Below are positions 44,868 through 54,451 of a stretch of 64,000 nt of DNA, piece by piece. The notes below the pieces were generated by a model, which ran no database searches, was not told the DNA's origin, and saw nothing but the letters and a program-made list of their open reading frames with translations. Origin of the DNA: CAMDKS01 sp964402975. GTDB taxonomy: Bacteria; Bdellovibrionota_B; Oligoflexia; Oligoflexales; RGVZ01. The position numbers and the translations under genes were made by a program. The stretch's first letter is position 1, and each line of letters starts with the position of its first letter. Location of the stretch: assembly GCA_964402975.1 (NCBI GenBank), contig CAYOEM010000004.1, positions 124,001-188,000 of the forward strand, written 5' to 3'.

Positions 44868-46276
44868 CCCAGCACGTCTTGCACCTAACGTCTGGTTTTG
44901 TAAAAGACGCCTTACGGGGTAAGGCCAAGGTCATCGCTAAAGCGTTTGAGGCGAGTCGCCCGATCCGCCACGTTTCCACAGATTCGCGCAGCATTAAACC
45001 AGGGGATCTGTTTGTTGCGCTCAAGGGCGAGGCCTTTGATGGCCATGATTTTATCGGTCAAGCCGTCACGAAGGGTGCGGCGGCTGTCTTGTGTGAAAAG
45101 TATCCAGCTGACACGACTCAAGACGGAATTGATATTTTTCTAGTGGAGAATTCACTTGAGAGTTTTCGGACTTTGGCTTTTCACTGGCGGGAATATGTCG
45201 ATCCAGTCGTCGTCGCAGTCGCGGGCAGTGTTGGGAAGACGACCACAAAAGATATGCTCGCCGCCATGCTTTCCGCCAAGTTCAAGAAACTCACTTGGAC
45301 AAAGGGAAGTCAAAACGGATTTCTTGGTTTGCCGATCACTTTAATGGAGCTTGCAGTGGACACTGAGGCAGCTGTCATTGAAGTAGGCATTGATGCACCA
45401 AATGCCATGAAGCAGCACATTGACCTGGTTAGGCCGGAAGTGTCCCTAGTCACGGCAATTTCTGAGGAGCATCTAGAGTGGCTTAAAGATTTACAAACTG
45501 TCGCCAAAGAGGAAAATCTCATTCTGGAAGAGACAGCTAGGGCTGGCGGTACAGCCGTCGTGAATCTTGACGATGCCTGGATCAGTCCCATGATGAGTGG
45601 GCTCAGGGCTGGCGGCAGAGTTGGATTTACCTTATCTGGGGTTTCAAGCTCCGACGTCGTGGCTGGAAGAATCGTGGGTAGTGAATTACAAATTGACGGC
45701 TTTGGGCGGCAAAAATTTTCTCTGCACTGCCCACTTCCAGGTGAGCATAACGCCAGAAATCTGCTCGGCGCGGTCACGGTGGCGCTTGTTTTGGGTGTGA
45801 CGCCTGATGAAATGGAGGAGGGTTTAAGTACCTTTGCTCCAAGTGGCGGCCGAAGCCAGATGGAAACTTTGAAGTCAGGCGTGAAAGTTCTCTGTGACTT
45901 TTATAATGCCAATCCTGCCAGCATGCGCGCGGCCTTTAAAGTCGTGGATGATGCGGCCGGCAAGGCTGCTGTAAGATGGCTCTGTTTGGCGGACATGAAA
46001 GAACTTGGCACCAGTGAGGAGGCGCTTCATCGCGGGCTTGCTCGCGACGTGCAGGGTTTGGGTGATAATGTTCGTGTGCTGCTATTTGGCGATAGAATGA
46101 AATGGCTTTCGGATGAAATTAGAAAGCTTGATCCAAAGATTTACGTAAAAGATTTTACCTCGCAGGATTTGATGGCAACGGAACTTCGAAGTCAGCTCAA
46201 GCCTGGTGATATTGTTCTTCTTAAAGGCTCGCGCTCCATGCGTATGGAGAAAGTTTGGGATCAACTAAAAAACTAG
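44864..46276 (+). CDS. murF: UDP-N-acetylmuramoyl-tripeptide--D-alanyl-D-alanine ligase
   Basis: Last cytoplasmic step of UDP-MurNAc-pentapeptide assembly. VSTDSRSIKPGDLFVALKGEAFDGHDFI is the MurF N-terminal domain, the P-loop is AGSVGKTTTKDML, EVGIDAPNAM and ISEEHLEWL are the usual catalytic blocks, and LCDFYNANPASMRAA is the MurF C-terminal signature. Size (470) is normal. It is translationally coupled to the GT9 gene by ATGA and converges on the LTA-synthase-like gene with a 4-base overlap. No other dcw genes are next to it. Confidence 0.95.
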   Translation: MTQHVLHLTSGFVKDALRGKAKVIAKAFEASRPIRHVSTDSRSIKPGDLFVALKGEAFDGHDFIGQAVTKGAAAVLCEKYPADTTQDGIDIFLVENSLESFRTLAFHWREYVDPVVVAVAGSVGKTTTKDMLAAMLSAKFKKLTWTKGSQNGFLGLPITLMELAVDTEAAVIEVGIDAPNAMKQHIDLVRPEVSLVTAISEEHLEWLKDLQTVAKEENLILEETARAGGTAVVNLDDAWISPMMSGLRAGGRVGFTLSGVSSSDVVAGRIVGSELQIDGFGRQKFSLHCPLPGEHNARNLLGAVTVALVLGVTPDEMEEGLSTFAPSGGRSQMETLKSGVKVLCDFYNANPASMRAAFKVVDDAAGKAAVRWLCLADMKELGTSEEALHRGLARDVQGLGDNVRVLLFGDRMKWLSDEIRKLDPKIYVKDFTSQDLMATELRSQLKPGDIVLLKGSRSMRMEKVWDQLKN

Positions 46277-48153
46277 TGACTAGATTTCTTTGAGTACAGA
46301 AACTCCAGCCAATCACGATACCTAAATGCCGCTTGCCACTGACGAGGCTGGTCAGACGTTATCTTTCCGGATAGGACGTCTTCTTTTGCTAGCCGTACGG
46401 AATCGGCGGGCAGAAATAAATATTGATTAAGGTCACTTGCGACGACCCATGGACTTTCGACAAACAACGGTGCATCCCAAAGTAGTAGCGGCGTGCGTTT
46501 CGCATCATTTGCCGTCGCGAGCCTTTGAAGAAGGCTTGCAATCTGGCTTTGGCTCGATACGGTTGAGACGTCCGCCGGCAGTTGGCCGTCCCGTCGGAGT
46601 TCCTCGACGATACCCCCCGTTAAAGTCACCGAAACGTGCGATAATAGACGCTCCCACTTTAGGGGGTCTGACGGATAATCATCACGCCAAGTTGCCTCTA
46701 GGTTGCCGTGGTCACCTGTGATGATCAATACGGTATCTTGCCAGAGATTTTTTTCTTTGAGCGAGTCGACAAACATATCAAGTGAATCATCAAAATACAT
46801 GATCGTTCGCTGAGACGGATGCTGAGAGATTAAGCTTTTTGCTTCGATAGACGCATCATCTGGGAGCGCCCAAGGGATGTGGTTAGTAACCGATAAAATC
46901 ATGGACAAGATAGTTTTCACGCCGTCCGTTGCGGCGAGATCAGCGAACATATCAGCCGTTTTTGCAAATAGGGCGTAGTCACTGACTCCCCAACTAGTTG
47001 ACGGCGTGTCATCAGGGAAGTCTGACTTTGTCAGAAAACGATTAACGCCTTGGTGTGTCCAGAACATGAGCTGACTATCAAAACGCTCATCGCCGCCGTG
47101 GGCCCATAAAGACACTAATTCTGGTCGGTCCCGAAACGCTTTGGGTAGACAGCTAACGCTGAGGTCAGGAAATGAGCGCATCATGGATGTGTCTGTGGCC
47201 GAGGGTGTTCCGCACCAGACGGCCTCTTGGCCGCCGCGAGTAACGGGGCCAGTGCTATAAACGTTCGAAAATTTCGTGCCAAGCTCTTGTAGACGGTCTA
47301 GGGTAGGCGTCAGTGTGACGCCATCTTTCCCTCGTGGTCCCACATCGCTGGCCCGCAGGGACTCGGCCACGAGTACAGCTAAAATGACCGGTTTATTTCG
47401 ATGAGCGCGAGCTTTTACCGCCGCGCGAAGCGCAGCCACATATTGTTCACCGCTTGCGGCCTTGAGCATCTCTGGATGAAGGCTGTTGTTTTGTCCGGTC
47501 ATTTTTGAAAACAACCGTCGTTCGTCGTCGGAAAGGGCTCTTAGACTTGGCTTTTTTGTAAGGTTTGAATAAAGCGACTCAACATAATTGGTCTGAAGTG
47601 GCTCTATCACGTACCAGTTGACCCGCCAGCGAATATTAAGCGCATGACTCGCTATAATTATGACCCCAAAGCAGGCAAGCATCACATGAATGGGACGTTT
47701 TGAGACAATATGTTTTGCTTTGCGCGCCCAATAGGCAAGACCCACGGCCGCTATCAATATGATCGATGAGGCTGGATTAAAAACACTGCCACTATTGCTT
47801 TTTAGAAATGACGTGTCAGCCAAATATCCGACATGAAAGGGGATGATTTGGAATCGGAAAAATTCCACGTAAGATTGGTGCCCTGCGCTTAATGCGCCAA
47901 TCAGTAGAATTAAGAAAACTGCCAGGCGCCGGTGCCAACGAACGACGAATTTCGTGGGGAAGTATTCCATGATCCATAATGGTAAGCAAAGGATGCCGGC
48001 TACCCATATATCGCTAAGACAACCGACCAAGACCTCCCGCCAAAGCGGTACGCTCCTCTCGCCGTACTGCTGAGCAAGAAAAGTCCACGCGTAATGCCGG
48101 TGCAAAACGAAAATCAATAGTAAAGAAATAAAGACTTTGAGTGTTCTGATCAT
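46273..48153 (-). CDS. LTA-synthase-like membrane phosphoglycerol/phosphoethanolamine transferase
   Basis: About five hydrophobic segments occupy residues 1-175, then a periplasmic alkaline-phosphatase-type domain. Within it, LVAESLRASDVG carries the metal Glu, STGPVTRGGQEAVWCG the nucleophile Thr, WAHGGDERFDSQLMFWTHQGV the LTA-synthase-like HGG block, and IITGDHGNLEA the Asp-His pair. Relatives transfer phosphoglycerol or phosphoethanolamine to glycans or lipids (LtaS, OpgB, EptA). In a diderm it probably modifies periplasmic glucans or envelope lipids; the substrate is unknown. No strong ribosome-binding site is seen. Confidence 0.85.
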   Translation of the reverse strand: MIRTLKVFISLLLIFVLHRHYAWTFLAQQYGERSVPLWREVLVGCLSDIWVAGILCLPLWIMEYFPTKFVVRWHRRLAVFLILLIGALSAGHQSYVEFFRFQIIPFHVGYLADTSFLKSNSGSVFNPASSIILIAAVGLAYWARKAKHIVSKRPIHVMLACFGVIIIASHALNIRWRVNWYVIEPLQTNYVESLYSNLTKKPSLRALSDDERRLFSKMTGQNNSLHPEMLKAASGEQYVAALRAAVKARAHRNKPVILAVLVAESLRASDVGPRGKDGVTLTPTLDRLQELGTKFSNVYSTGPVTRGGQEAVWCGTPSATDTSMMRSFPDLSVSCLPKAFRDRPELVSLWAHGGDERFDSQLMFWTHQGVNRFLTKSDFPDDTPSTSWGVSDYALFAKTADMFADLAATDGVKTILSMILSVTNHIPWALPDDASIEAKSLISQHPSQRTIMYFDDSLDMFVDSLKEKNLWQDTVLIITGDHGNLEATWRDDYPSDPLKWERLLSHVSVTLTGGIVEELRRDGQLPADVSTVSSQSQIASLLQRLATANDAKRTPLLLWDAPLFVESPWVVASDLNQYLFLPADSVRLAKEDVLSGKITSDQPRQWQAAFRYRDWLEFLYSKKSSH

Positions 48154-48220
48154 ATATATGAAGATAGCATGAAGCCGCCCACAAATATAAGTTTTGGGGC
48201 TTAATCAAATCGAGGGGACT

Positions 48221-50443
48221 TTGTCCATAAGTAGTGACACTTTAAAGTTTCGGATCACTGGTATGACGTGCAGTGGTTGCGCTGCAAAGATCACCTCAAC
48301 ACTGCAAAAAAATCCAAAAGTGGAAAGCGCAGTTATTGATTATGCCACCGCCAGCGGCGTGGTCTCTGGTGCGCTGACGCAGGAAGAAGCCGCCAGCTTG
48401 GTGGCATCACTCGGGTACAAACTGGAGGCCGTTGTTGACGCGTCCGGTGCCACCGCAGGAGACTTGGATGGTCCATTTAAGCCTCTTTTTCGAAATTGGC
48501 TCATGGCGGCATTCCTTGCAATTCCGGTTACGATATTGGCAATGGGGCCTTGGCACTTTCACGGGTCGAGCCTTGTTCAGTGCTGCTTGACATCGCTTTT
48601 TCTTATGGGCCCAGCTTTTGGTTTTTTCGCGAGGGCGACGAAACAGGCAATTCATGGTCACGTCACGATGGATTCACTTGTGAGTACAGGCATGCTCAGT
48701 GCCTGGGTCTTATCTATTGCGATGATGCTGACCGGCTCTGATCATTTATATTTCGAGTCAGCGACAATGATCGGATTTTTTGTTTTGTCTGGAAAAACAC
48801 TGGAAGAGTGGGCTAGACAAAGGTCAGTCGCTGAGGTGGATCGATTGATTCGATTGCGCCCTCAAACAGGATTCAAGATTGATCAACGAGGCCAACCAGT
48901 CGAGGTAGCTGTCAGTGAGATCAAAATAGGTGATTTTTTATACGTGCGGCCTGGCGACATGCTAGCTGTGGATGGTCTTGTGGTTGACGGCGAGATTAGC
49001 TTTGATGAGTCCATCATTACGGGCGAGAGTCATCCAGTCCTTCGGCGTGTTGGAGAGTTGGTGCCCGCTGGTGCGATCAATGCCAGTGCGACTGGCGTGA
49101 AGTTACAAGTGACAAAAATCGGCAAGGATACCGCCATAGAAAAGATTATCGCACTCGTTGAGGATGCCCGGATGTCTAGGCCTCCCGTACAAAAACTTGC
49201 GGACCAAATTTCAGCCGTTTTTGTACCTGCCGTTTTCGCCCTATCTGCGGCTACCGGTTTGGTTTGGTTTTTAGTTTGGGAACAGTCTTGGATTCGCTCA
49301 GCCATGGTTTCACTAAGTGTGCTCGTGGTGGCTTGTCCATGTGCACTTGGACTCGCAACTCCAGTGGCCTGGGTGGCTGGTCTAGGCGCTGCCGCACGCC
49401 GTGGCATTCTCGTTAGGTCTTATGAGGCTTTGGAGGTGTTTCGCAAAGCGAATGTTTTAGTGTTTGATAAGACGGGAACTCTTACCAACGGCCGTCCGAG
49501 GGTCGTGAAGGTTCGATTAGGGAGTGGTGCAGAGGTTGTCGATCTTGAGAAATTAAAAGTTCTTGATGAAAGAACACTTAATTTTTTTATCTCAGCCCTC
49601 GTACACTCAAGCCATCCTCACGCCAGAGCCATTTTTAATTGGCTAAAATCCAACGTGGACTCTACCCGCATGCCCCTCAGTAAAGTCATAGCCGAGACGC
49701 CAGGTCAAGGCGTTGAATGTGAAGTGAGGGACGGCGAACGACGATTGAACGTGCGATTTGGCAAACCAAGCTTTGTCACGGATCAAGACATATCAATTCT
49801 CTTGCAAGGCATAGATGAGCAGAATTCGACGGTGGGGTTTTCGGTAAACAATGAATTGAAGTATGTTTTTGAGCTGTCGGACGCCTTGAAGCCAGACGCC
49901 GTATCGACACTTGCGGAGCTGATCGAACGTCGATTTCGCGTGATCTTAGCATCAGGTGATAAAGAATCAGTTGTAAAAAATTTGCTCACAACACTGAAAA
50001 TAACGCCTTTTGATCCCTCCAAATCAACTGACGACGGGAAAATAGCTTATCAGGCAGAAATGACGCCTGCGGGTAAGCTACAGCTGGTGGAGTTGCTTAA
50101 AAAGCGGGGCGACGTTGTGGCTTTTATCGGTGATGGCATTAATGATGCGCCAGCCCTCGCTGCTGCCGATGTAGCCGTTGCCATGGGTTCTGGATCTGAC
50201 ATGGCTACGGGCAACGCTGGGCTAGTTATCAAGACCACAAACGTGGCTGCGCTGCTGGACGCGGTCGACTTATCACGGCGAATCACGACTATCATTCGTC
50301 AGAATTTCTTTTTGGCGTTCATCTATAACGTTGCAGCTATTCCCTTGGCGATGTCTGGACTTATGAGTCCCATGTGGGCATCAGCTGCCATGGCCCTGTC
50401 AAGCGTTTCTGTCGTTGTGAATGCTTTGAGGCTAAGACGGTAG
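48221..50443 (+). CDS. copA: Copper-exporting P1B-type ATPase
   Basis: Pumps Cu(I) out of the cytoplasm. A single HMA domain with ITGMTCSGCAAKI (CxxC) is followed by eight predicted membrane helices, the phosphatase loop ITGESHP, the ion-binding CPC in VACPCALGLATP, the phosphorylation site DKTGTLTNG, the SHPHA form of the HP motif and GDGINDAPALA. YN and MxxSS on the last helices are copper signatures. The frame has no ATG before the HMA domain; TTG at 48221 behind GAGGGG is the likely start, with TTG at 48194 as alternative. No regulator gene is adjacent. Confidence 0.92.
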   Translation: MSISSDTLKFRITGMTCSGCAAKITSTLQKNPKVESAVIDYATASGVVSGALTQEEAASLVASLGYKLEAVVDASGATAGDLDGPFKPLFRNWLMAAFLAIPVTILAMGPWHFHGSSLVQCCLTSLFLMGPAFGFFARATKQAIHGHVTMDSLVSTGMLSAWVLSIAMMLTGSDHLYFESATMIGFFVLSGKTLEEWARQRSVAEVDRLIRLRPQTGFKIDQRGQPVEVAVSEIKIGDFLYVRPGDMLAVDGLVVDGEISFDESIITGESHPVLRRVGELVPAGAINASATGVKLQVTKIGKDTAIEKIIALVEDARMSRPPVQKLADQISAVFVPAVFALSAATGLVWFLVWEQSWIRSAMVSLSVLVVACPCALGLATPVAWVAGLGAAARRGILVRSYEALEVFRKANVLVFDKTGTLTNGRPRVVKVRLGSGAEVVDLEKLKVLDERTLNFFISALVHSSHPHARAIFNWLKSNVDSTRMPLSKVIAETPGQGVECEVRDGERRLNVRFGKPSFVTDQDISILLQGIDEQNSTVGFSVNNELKYVFELSDALKPDAVSTLAELIERRFRVILASGDKESVVKNLLTTLKITPFDPSKSTDDGKIAYQAEMTPAGKLQLVELLKKRGDVVAFIGDGINDAPALAAADVAVAMGSGSDMATGNAGLVIKTTNVAALLDAVDLSRRITTIIRQNFFLAFIYNVAAIPLAMSGLMSPMWASAAMALSSVSVVVNALRLRR

Positions 50444-51100
50444 GTGCTCCAACCAACCATTTTCAATGGCATGTCGAAGATGATGACAGACAGCTTTCGC
50501 GCCCGCCGCTAGCATCTGCTCTGACGTGTTTTGGGTCAGTATTCCAATCGGGAACATTCCTGCTTTAACGGCGGCACGAAGGCCATGTGGGCTATCTTCA
50601 AATACAATAATCTTTGAATGATCCACGACGCTGATGCTTAGCGACTTTGCGCATTTAAAGAAAACATCAGGCTCAGGCTTTGGATTTTGCACGTCGTCTG
50701 ATCCAAACACGTGATCTACTTGGATTCCTAGTCGCTCCAGGGTGGTCTTGATGAAGGCTTTAGGTGCATTACTTGCGATTCCAAACGGTATTCCCCGGAC
50801 GCTTAGGTCATCAAAAGCCTCTTTCGCCCCGGGAAGAAGTTCAATTTTTAGACGACTTTCTTTCAAGGTTTCGCGTTTCAGATCGGCGAGCTTATTGGCC
50901 GTAGCCGGTTGACCAATTCTAGTTGATAAAATCTCAGCTATAGCAGTCGTCGAGCGTCCCGGTAGACCTGTGGTGTCCTGTAGTTCTTGGCCGTAAAGTT
51001 TTTGATAGCTTATCTTCCAAGCGTCGAGATGCACTCCGAGACTATCTACAACGACACCATCAAAATCAAAGATCACGGCGGATGGATTCAATCGGGACAC
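50432..51100 (-). CDS. HAD-superfamily phosphatase/phosphomutase (beta-phosphoglucomutase-like)
   Basis: Subfamily IA haloacid dehalogenase fold: motif I FDFDGVVVDS with the nucleophile Asp, motif II GIASNAP (Ser/Asn), motif III lysine in NPKPEPDVFFKCAK and motif IV VFEDSPHGLRAA. Residues 15-80 form the helical cap. Relatives include beta-phosphoglucomutase and sugar-phosphate phosphatases; the substrate is undefined. It starts with GTG. It is convergent with copA (12-base overlap) and divergent from lspA. Confidence 0.85.
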   Translation of the reverse strand: MSRLNPSAVIFDFDGVVVDSLGVHLDAWKISYQKLYGQELQDTTGLPGRSTTAIAEILSTRIGQPATANKLADLKRETLKESRLKIELLPGAKEAFDDLSVRGIPFGIASNAPKAFIKTTLERLGIQVDHVFGSDDVQNPKPEPDVFFKCAKSLSISVVDHSKIIVFEDSPHGLRAAVKAGMFPIGILTQNTSEQMLAAGAKAVCHHLRHAIENGWLEHLPS

Positions 51101-51216
51101 GTTAAGACCTTAATAGAGACTTCGTTTGAGCATAAATGCATAGATCGACTACGGCGTCTTGCATTATCCTAGAGTATGCTACATGCCATCAGCAAATTCT
51201 GGGAGCCGAATCTATC

Positions 51217-51801
51217 GTGACAAGTCGCTTTGTGCATGCCAAGAACTTAGTATTCTCGATCATTCTAATGACCGCATTCAGTTTGCCGATTGACCAAATG
51301 TCGAAGCTTGATGCCGCCAGAAACTTTCTGATGACCGAAGATCCAATCGATACCACAATTTACCAAGGGCGCAGGCAAGAGATCGTGGCGTTAGACGCCG
51401 GAATTTTTTGGATAACTTTCACGAAGACCTACGTGAGAAATCATGGCGCCTCTTGGGGTCTTGGCGCCAATGTTGACCATCGATGGCGGGTGGCGGGAAT
51501 GCTTGCTTTCAGCTTTGTGGCCACAATGGGGCTATTTTATGCTGCGTTGCGTCTTCGGGAGACCGGGCACGTTTGGTCTTCCTTGGGCTTGGCCGGCGTC
51601 ATCGCTGGATCGTTTGGCAATCTTGTCGACCGATTTCGCCTGGGATACGTCATAGATTTTCTATCTTTGAAAGGCGGCGCAGGTTCACTAAGCTTAGTGC
51701 TACCTAGCTTCAATGTTGCTGATATTATTATTGTTTTAAGTCTTATTTTGCTAATCACCACGATTAACTCGTCTGAGAAAGAAAAAGTGCGTGGCAATTA
51801 G
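51217..51801 (+). CDS. lspA: Lipoprotein signal peptidase (signal peptidase II)
   Basis: Cleaves prolipoproteins at the lipobox Cys in the inner membrane. The catalytic aspartates sit in GSFGNLVDRFRLGYVIDFL and FNVADIIIVLS; RNHGASWGLG is the other conserved block. Four membrane segments are visible (about residues 10-30, 85-105, 115-135, 160-185). GTG at 51217 with GGGAG upstream is preferred over the in-frame ATG at 51136, whose extra residues are not family-like. Several substrate lipoproteins (Pal, FKBP, metzincin, aminopeptidase) are in this window. The roughly 35-residue insert after the first helix is longer than usual. Confidence 0.92.
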   Translation: MTSRFVHAKNLVFSIILMTAFSLPIDQMSKLDAARNFLMTEDPIDTTIYQGRRQEIVALDAGIFWITFTKTYVRNHGASWGLGANVDHRWRVAGMLAFSFVATMGLFYAALRLRETGHVWSSLGLAGVIAGSFGNLVDRFRLGYVIDFLSLKGGAGSLSLVLPSFNVADIIIVLSLILLITTINSSEKEKVRGN

Positions 51802-51914
51802 AGTTTCATCAGGATTTACTAAGACTCAGAGCTAGCTCCTGCTAGAATGAGAGGGCTCCATAATTAGTCATCAACACCTCAAGGCTCTTAAGCCTTCTTG
51901 GAAGTTTGCCGCCT

Positions 51915-54311
51915 ATGCCGCTGCGTTTTTTCATAACCTTTTCAACGATGATGGGCGCATTGTCCCTGCCTTATGTGGCAGAGGCGCGATATTTAGAAGT
52001 TGTCAGATCAGTCGCTGAGAATGGGCAGGCACGCCAATCAAAAACGACCGAATCACTCATCGCTAGTGATGGTAAAGCTATCTCAGATCAAGACGAGCGC
52101 GCCGTATTTTTGTTTTCTCGAGGATTGTCGCTGTTTGATTCTAATCCTGAGGAAGCAAAGGCTAACTTCGAAGGCGCTCAGAAGCTTTTGTCACCAAATA
52201 ATCCCTTGTATGGCTTGGTATCTGTCTACCATGGGCGAGCCCTTCTAAATAAGAAAAATGCTAGGGCTGTGTTGGCGAAACTAAACGTCATGACAAAAAA
52301 CAACATCAACAGGTCTCCACACTGGCGTCCCGAAAAATTTGCCCTGATGATCGAGATCATTATGGTCCTTGAACAAGATCGGATGCTTGTAAAAACGTGG
52401 AATGACATGTGCGCGCGAGTAAAGCCCGCAATGCGAGACCAGAGTTTAACGCAAAAAGTCACTGCTTACCTGGACCGTCGACAAATCGACTCTCGCCCTG
52501 ATTTATGGCCGCTCGTTGAGGCGATGGCGGCTGAATACCCGCACTCAGAGGGAGGCCGATGGGCGTTCCAAAAGCTGCAGAAGTTGGCCGATCTAAAGAC
52601 CAGACCGTATATTTATAGTATCTCGCTAATCAATCGCTTGTCTTCAAATACAAACCTTGATGAGGGACTTAAGCATTTTTTGATTGAACTAACAAAAGGT
52701 CCAGTTCGTCATCTCTCCGGCAAGGTGGGAGTGATGGAAGATTTTGAGCGCATGACGTACCTCTTCCAAAATCGGTTCTGGAATGAGTCACGCCGCCTTG
52801 TTGAGTCACGTATTGATGAGCTGAAGTATAGACAAAATCAAAACGGACGCATTCAATACGCAAAGGCTCTTAATCTACTGGCTCAAATTCAGTCACGCCA
52901 AGGTGATTTTGAACAATCGGCCAGGTCCTGGAGCATTTATATAGCGACGTTTCAGGACGTTGTGGACACTAGGGTTGCGGTCGAAAGCTTGGCCGACAAT
53001 CTGTCGAGACTCCGACTGCATCGTGAGGCCGCAAAGATTTACGAATCCTTGGCCAAGTCTGCAAGCGCTGATCCAGTCATTCGATGGCATCACTTTTGGA
53101 ATCTCTATCTTGCACAGGAGTATGCATCGGCGTTGGTGTTGCTGGACCGTGGCAATTATGTTCCTCATAGAGATCGTGGCATTGAGGGCGGCCTTGATTA
53201 CTGGCGAGCTAGAATACTGGAAAAACAAGGAAAGCAGCCCGAGGCGCTTGAAATCTACAAGAAAATTCTCTCTCAAAATGGCGATGGATTTTACTCGGCA
53301 ATTATTCAAGCCCGCCATCCCCGTCTTATTGACGTGGTGAGGCGAAGCGTTGATCCCAGTGTAACGTTATCGAAAGCACCATTTGATAATAGCTCTGCAA
53401 TGGCTGTAAATATCAGTGATAATATTGCAACTGACGTGAGTGAATCCCAAGGCGGAGATGGCCTCGTCGGAATTCCAAATAATGTAAAGTCTGGACCCGG
53501 TGAAAGTCGCTCGGTCTATCAGTCATATATGAAAACGGCTGCAGCATTGGGCAAATGGGGTAGAAAACAGATTGGACGAAGGCTTCTTCGCTTGGTTCCG
53601 ACCGCAGAGAAAAAGGGTGGCGCGGGAGCATGGGTCGAATCGTTTCGGTTAGCTGTCGATCTTAAAGACTATTCGTATGGGTTTAAGGCCCCGCAGATGA
53701 TTGACTCACCGCTGCGCCGAATCCCAAGCTCATTGGCTGACCTGGAAGTTCACATGCTGCGCTTTAATCCAGATTGGAAGCTGATGTATCCATATGCATA
53801 CCGGGACATTATCGAGCCGGTGTCAAAAGCTGCTGAGGTGGATCCATTCTTGATTTTGTCCTTGATGCGTGCCGAGAGTGTTTATGATGAAGACGCTCAA
53901 AGTCATGTGGGCGCTCAGGGCCTTATGCAGATCATGCCGTTTACTGCGGTTCGATTGGCCAGAGTCATGCAAGATAGTGATTTTGAATTGGGCGAACTTC
54001 GTCAGCCAGAAATAAATATTAGCTACGCTGCTTTTTATGTTCGCATGCTGGCCGATTACTACAAAGGCAACACCCTTTTAGCGGTTGCTGCCTATAACGG
54101 TGGCCCCGCATCTGTTGACCGGTGGTTATCTAATTATGGCGATCTTGATATGGATGAGCTCGTCGAGAGTATGACCTTCCGCGAGACAAGGCGGTATGTA
54201 AAGTCAGTCTTTAGAAATCTAGGTCATTACAAGTTTATATGGCAGCAAAGTCGGGCACTTGCTTATCTCCCCAAAGTTCCATCAGAGACGGCTGGTGGAG
54301 AGATTTTTTAA
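51915..54311 (+). CDS. slt: Soluble lytic transglycosylase (SLT family)
   Basis: A periplasmic enzyme that cleaves peptidoglycan to 1,6-anhydro-muropeptides. The signal peptide ends near VAEA (about residue 24). Residues 40-600 are an alpha-superhelical, TPR-like region like the U-shaped ring of Slt70, with a loose Ser/Asn-rich linker near 480-530. The SLT domain (about 650-770) has the catalytic Glu in LMRAESVYDEDAQS, GAQGLMQIMPFTA and AVAAYNGGPASVDRW. ATG at 51915 is preferred. Size (799) is somewhat larger than E. coli Slt. Its products feed the ldcA/mpl recycling route. Confidence 0.92.
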   Translation: MPLRFFITFSTMMGALSLPYVAEARYLEVVRSVAENGQARQSKTTESLIASDGKAISDQDERAVFLFSRGLSLFDSNPEEAKANFEGAQKLLSPNNPLYGLVSVYHGRALLNKKNARAVLAKLNVMTKNNINRSPHWRPEKFALMIEIIMVLEQDRMLVKTWNDMCARVKPAMRDQSLTQKVTAYLDRRQIDSRPDLWPLVEAMAAEYPHSEGGRWAFQKLQKLADLKTRPYIYSISLINRLSSNTNLDEGLKHFLIELTKGPVRHLSGKVGVMEDFERMTYLFQNRFWNESRRLVESRIDELKYRQNQNGRIQYAKALNLLAQIQSRQGDFEQSARSWSIYIATFQDVVDTRVAVESLADNLSRLRLHREAAKIYESLAKSASADPVIRWHHFWNLYLAQEYASALVLLDRGNYVPHRDRGIEGGLDYWRARILEKQGKQPEALEIYKKILSQNGDGFYSAIIQARHPRLIDVVRRSVDPSVTLSKAPFDNSSAMAVNISDNIATDVSESQGGDGLVGIPNNVKSGPGESRSVYQSYMKTAAALGKWGRKQIGRRLLRLVPTAEKKGGAGAWVESFRLAVDLKDYSYGFKAPQMIDSPLRRIPSSLADLEVHMLRFNPDWKLMYPYAYRDIIEPVSKAAEVDPFLILSLMRAESVYDEDAQSHVGAQGLMQIMPFTAVRLARVMQDSDFELGELRQPEINISYAAFYVRMLADYYKGNTLLAVAAYNGGPASVDRWLSNYGDLDMDELVESMTFRETRRYVKSVFRNLGHYKFIWQQSRALAYLPKVPSETAGGEIF

Positions 54312-54330
54312 ATTGAGCCGTCTGACCTGA

Positions 54331-54376
54331 GCGTCAAAATGTTGACGCGCCTCTGCCAAGCAGTTGGCGGACTTTT
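54331..54376 (+). terminator. Tandem hairpins after slt, possible terminator
   Basis: GCGTCAA/TTGACGC (54331-54348) forms a perfect 7-base stem with a 4-base loop, and GCCAA/TTGGC (54355-54368) a 5-base stem followed by GGACTTTT. The T-run is short, so termination is uncertain. Confidence 0.4.
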
Positions 54377-54451
54377 CACCACCAGTTTTGCGCTGATATT
54401 CTATTACTGTAGGGTGTGGATTCCTTGCACCGTATTGGTATGGAGCATTTT

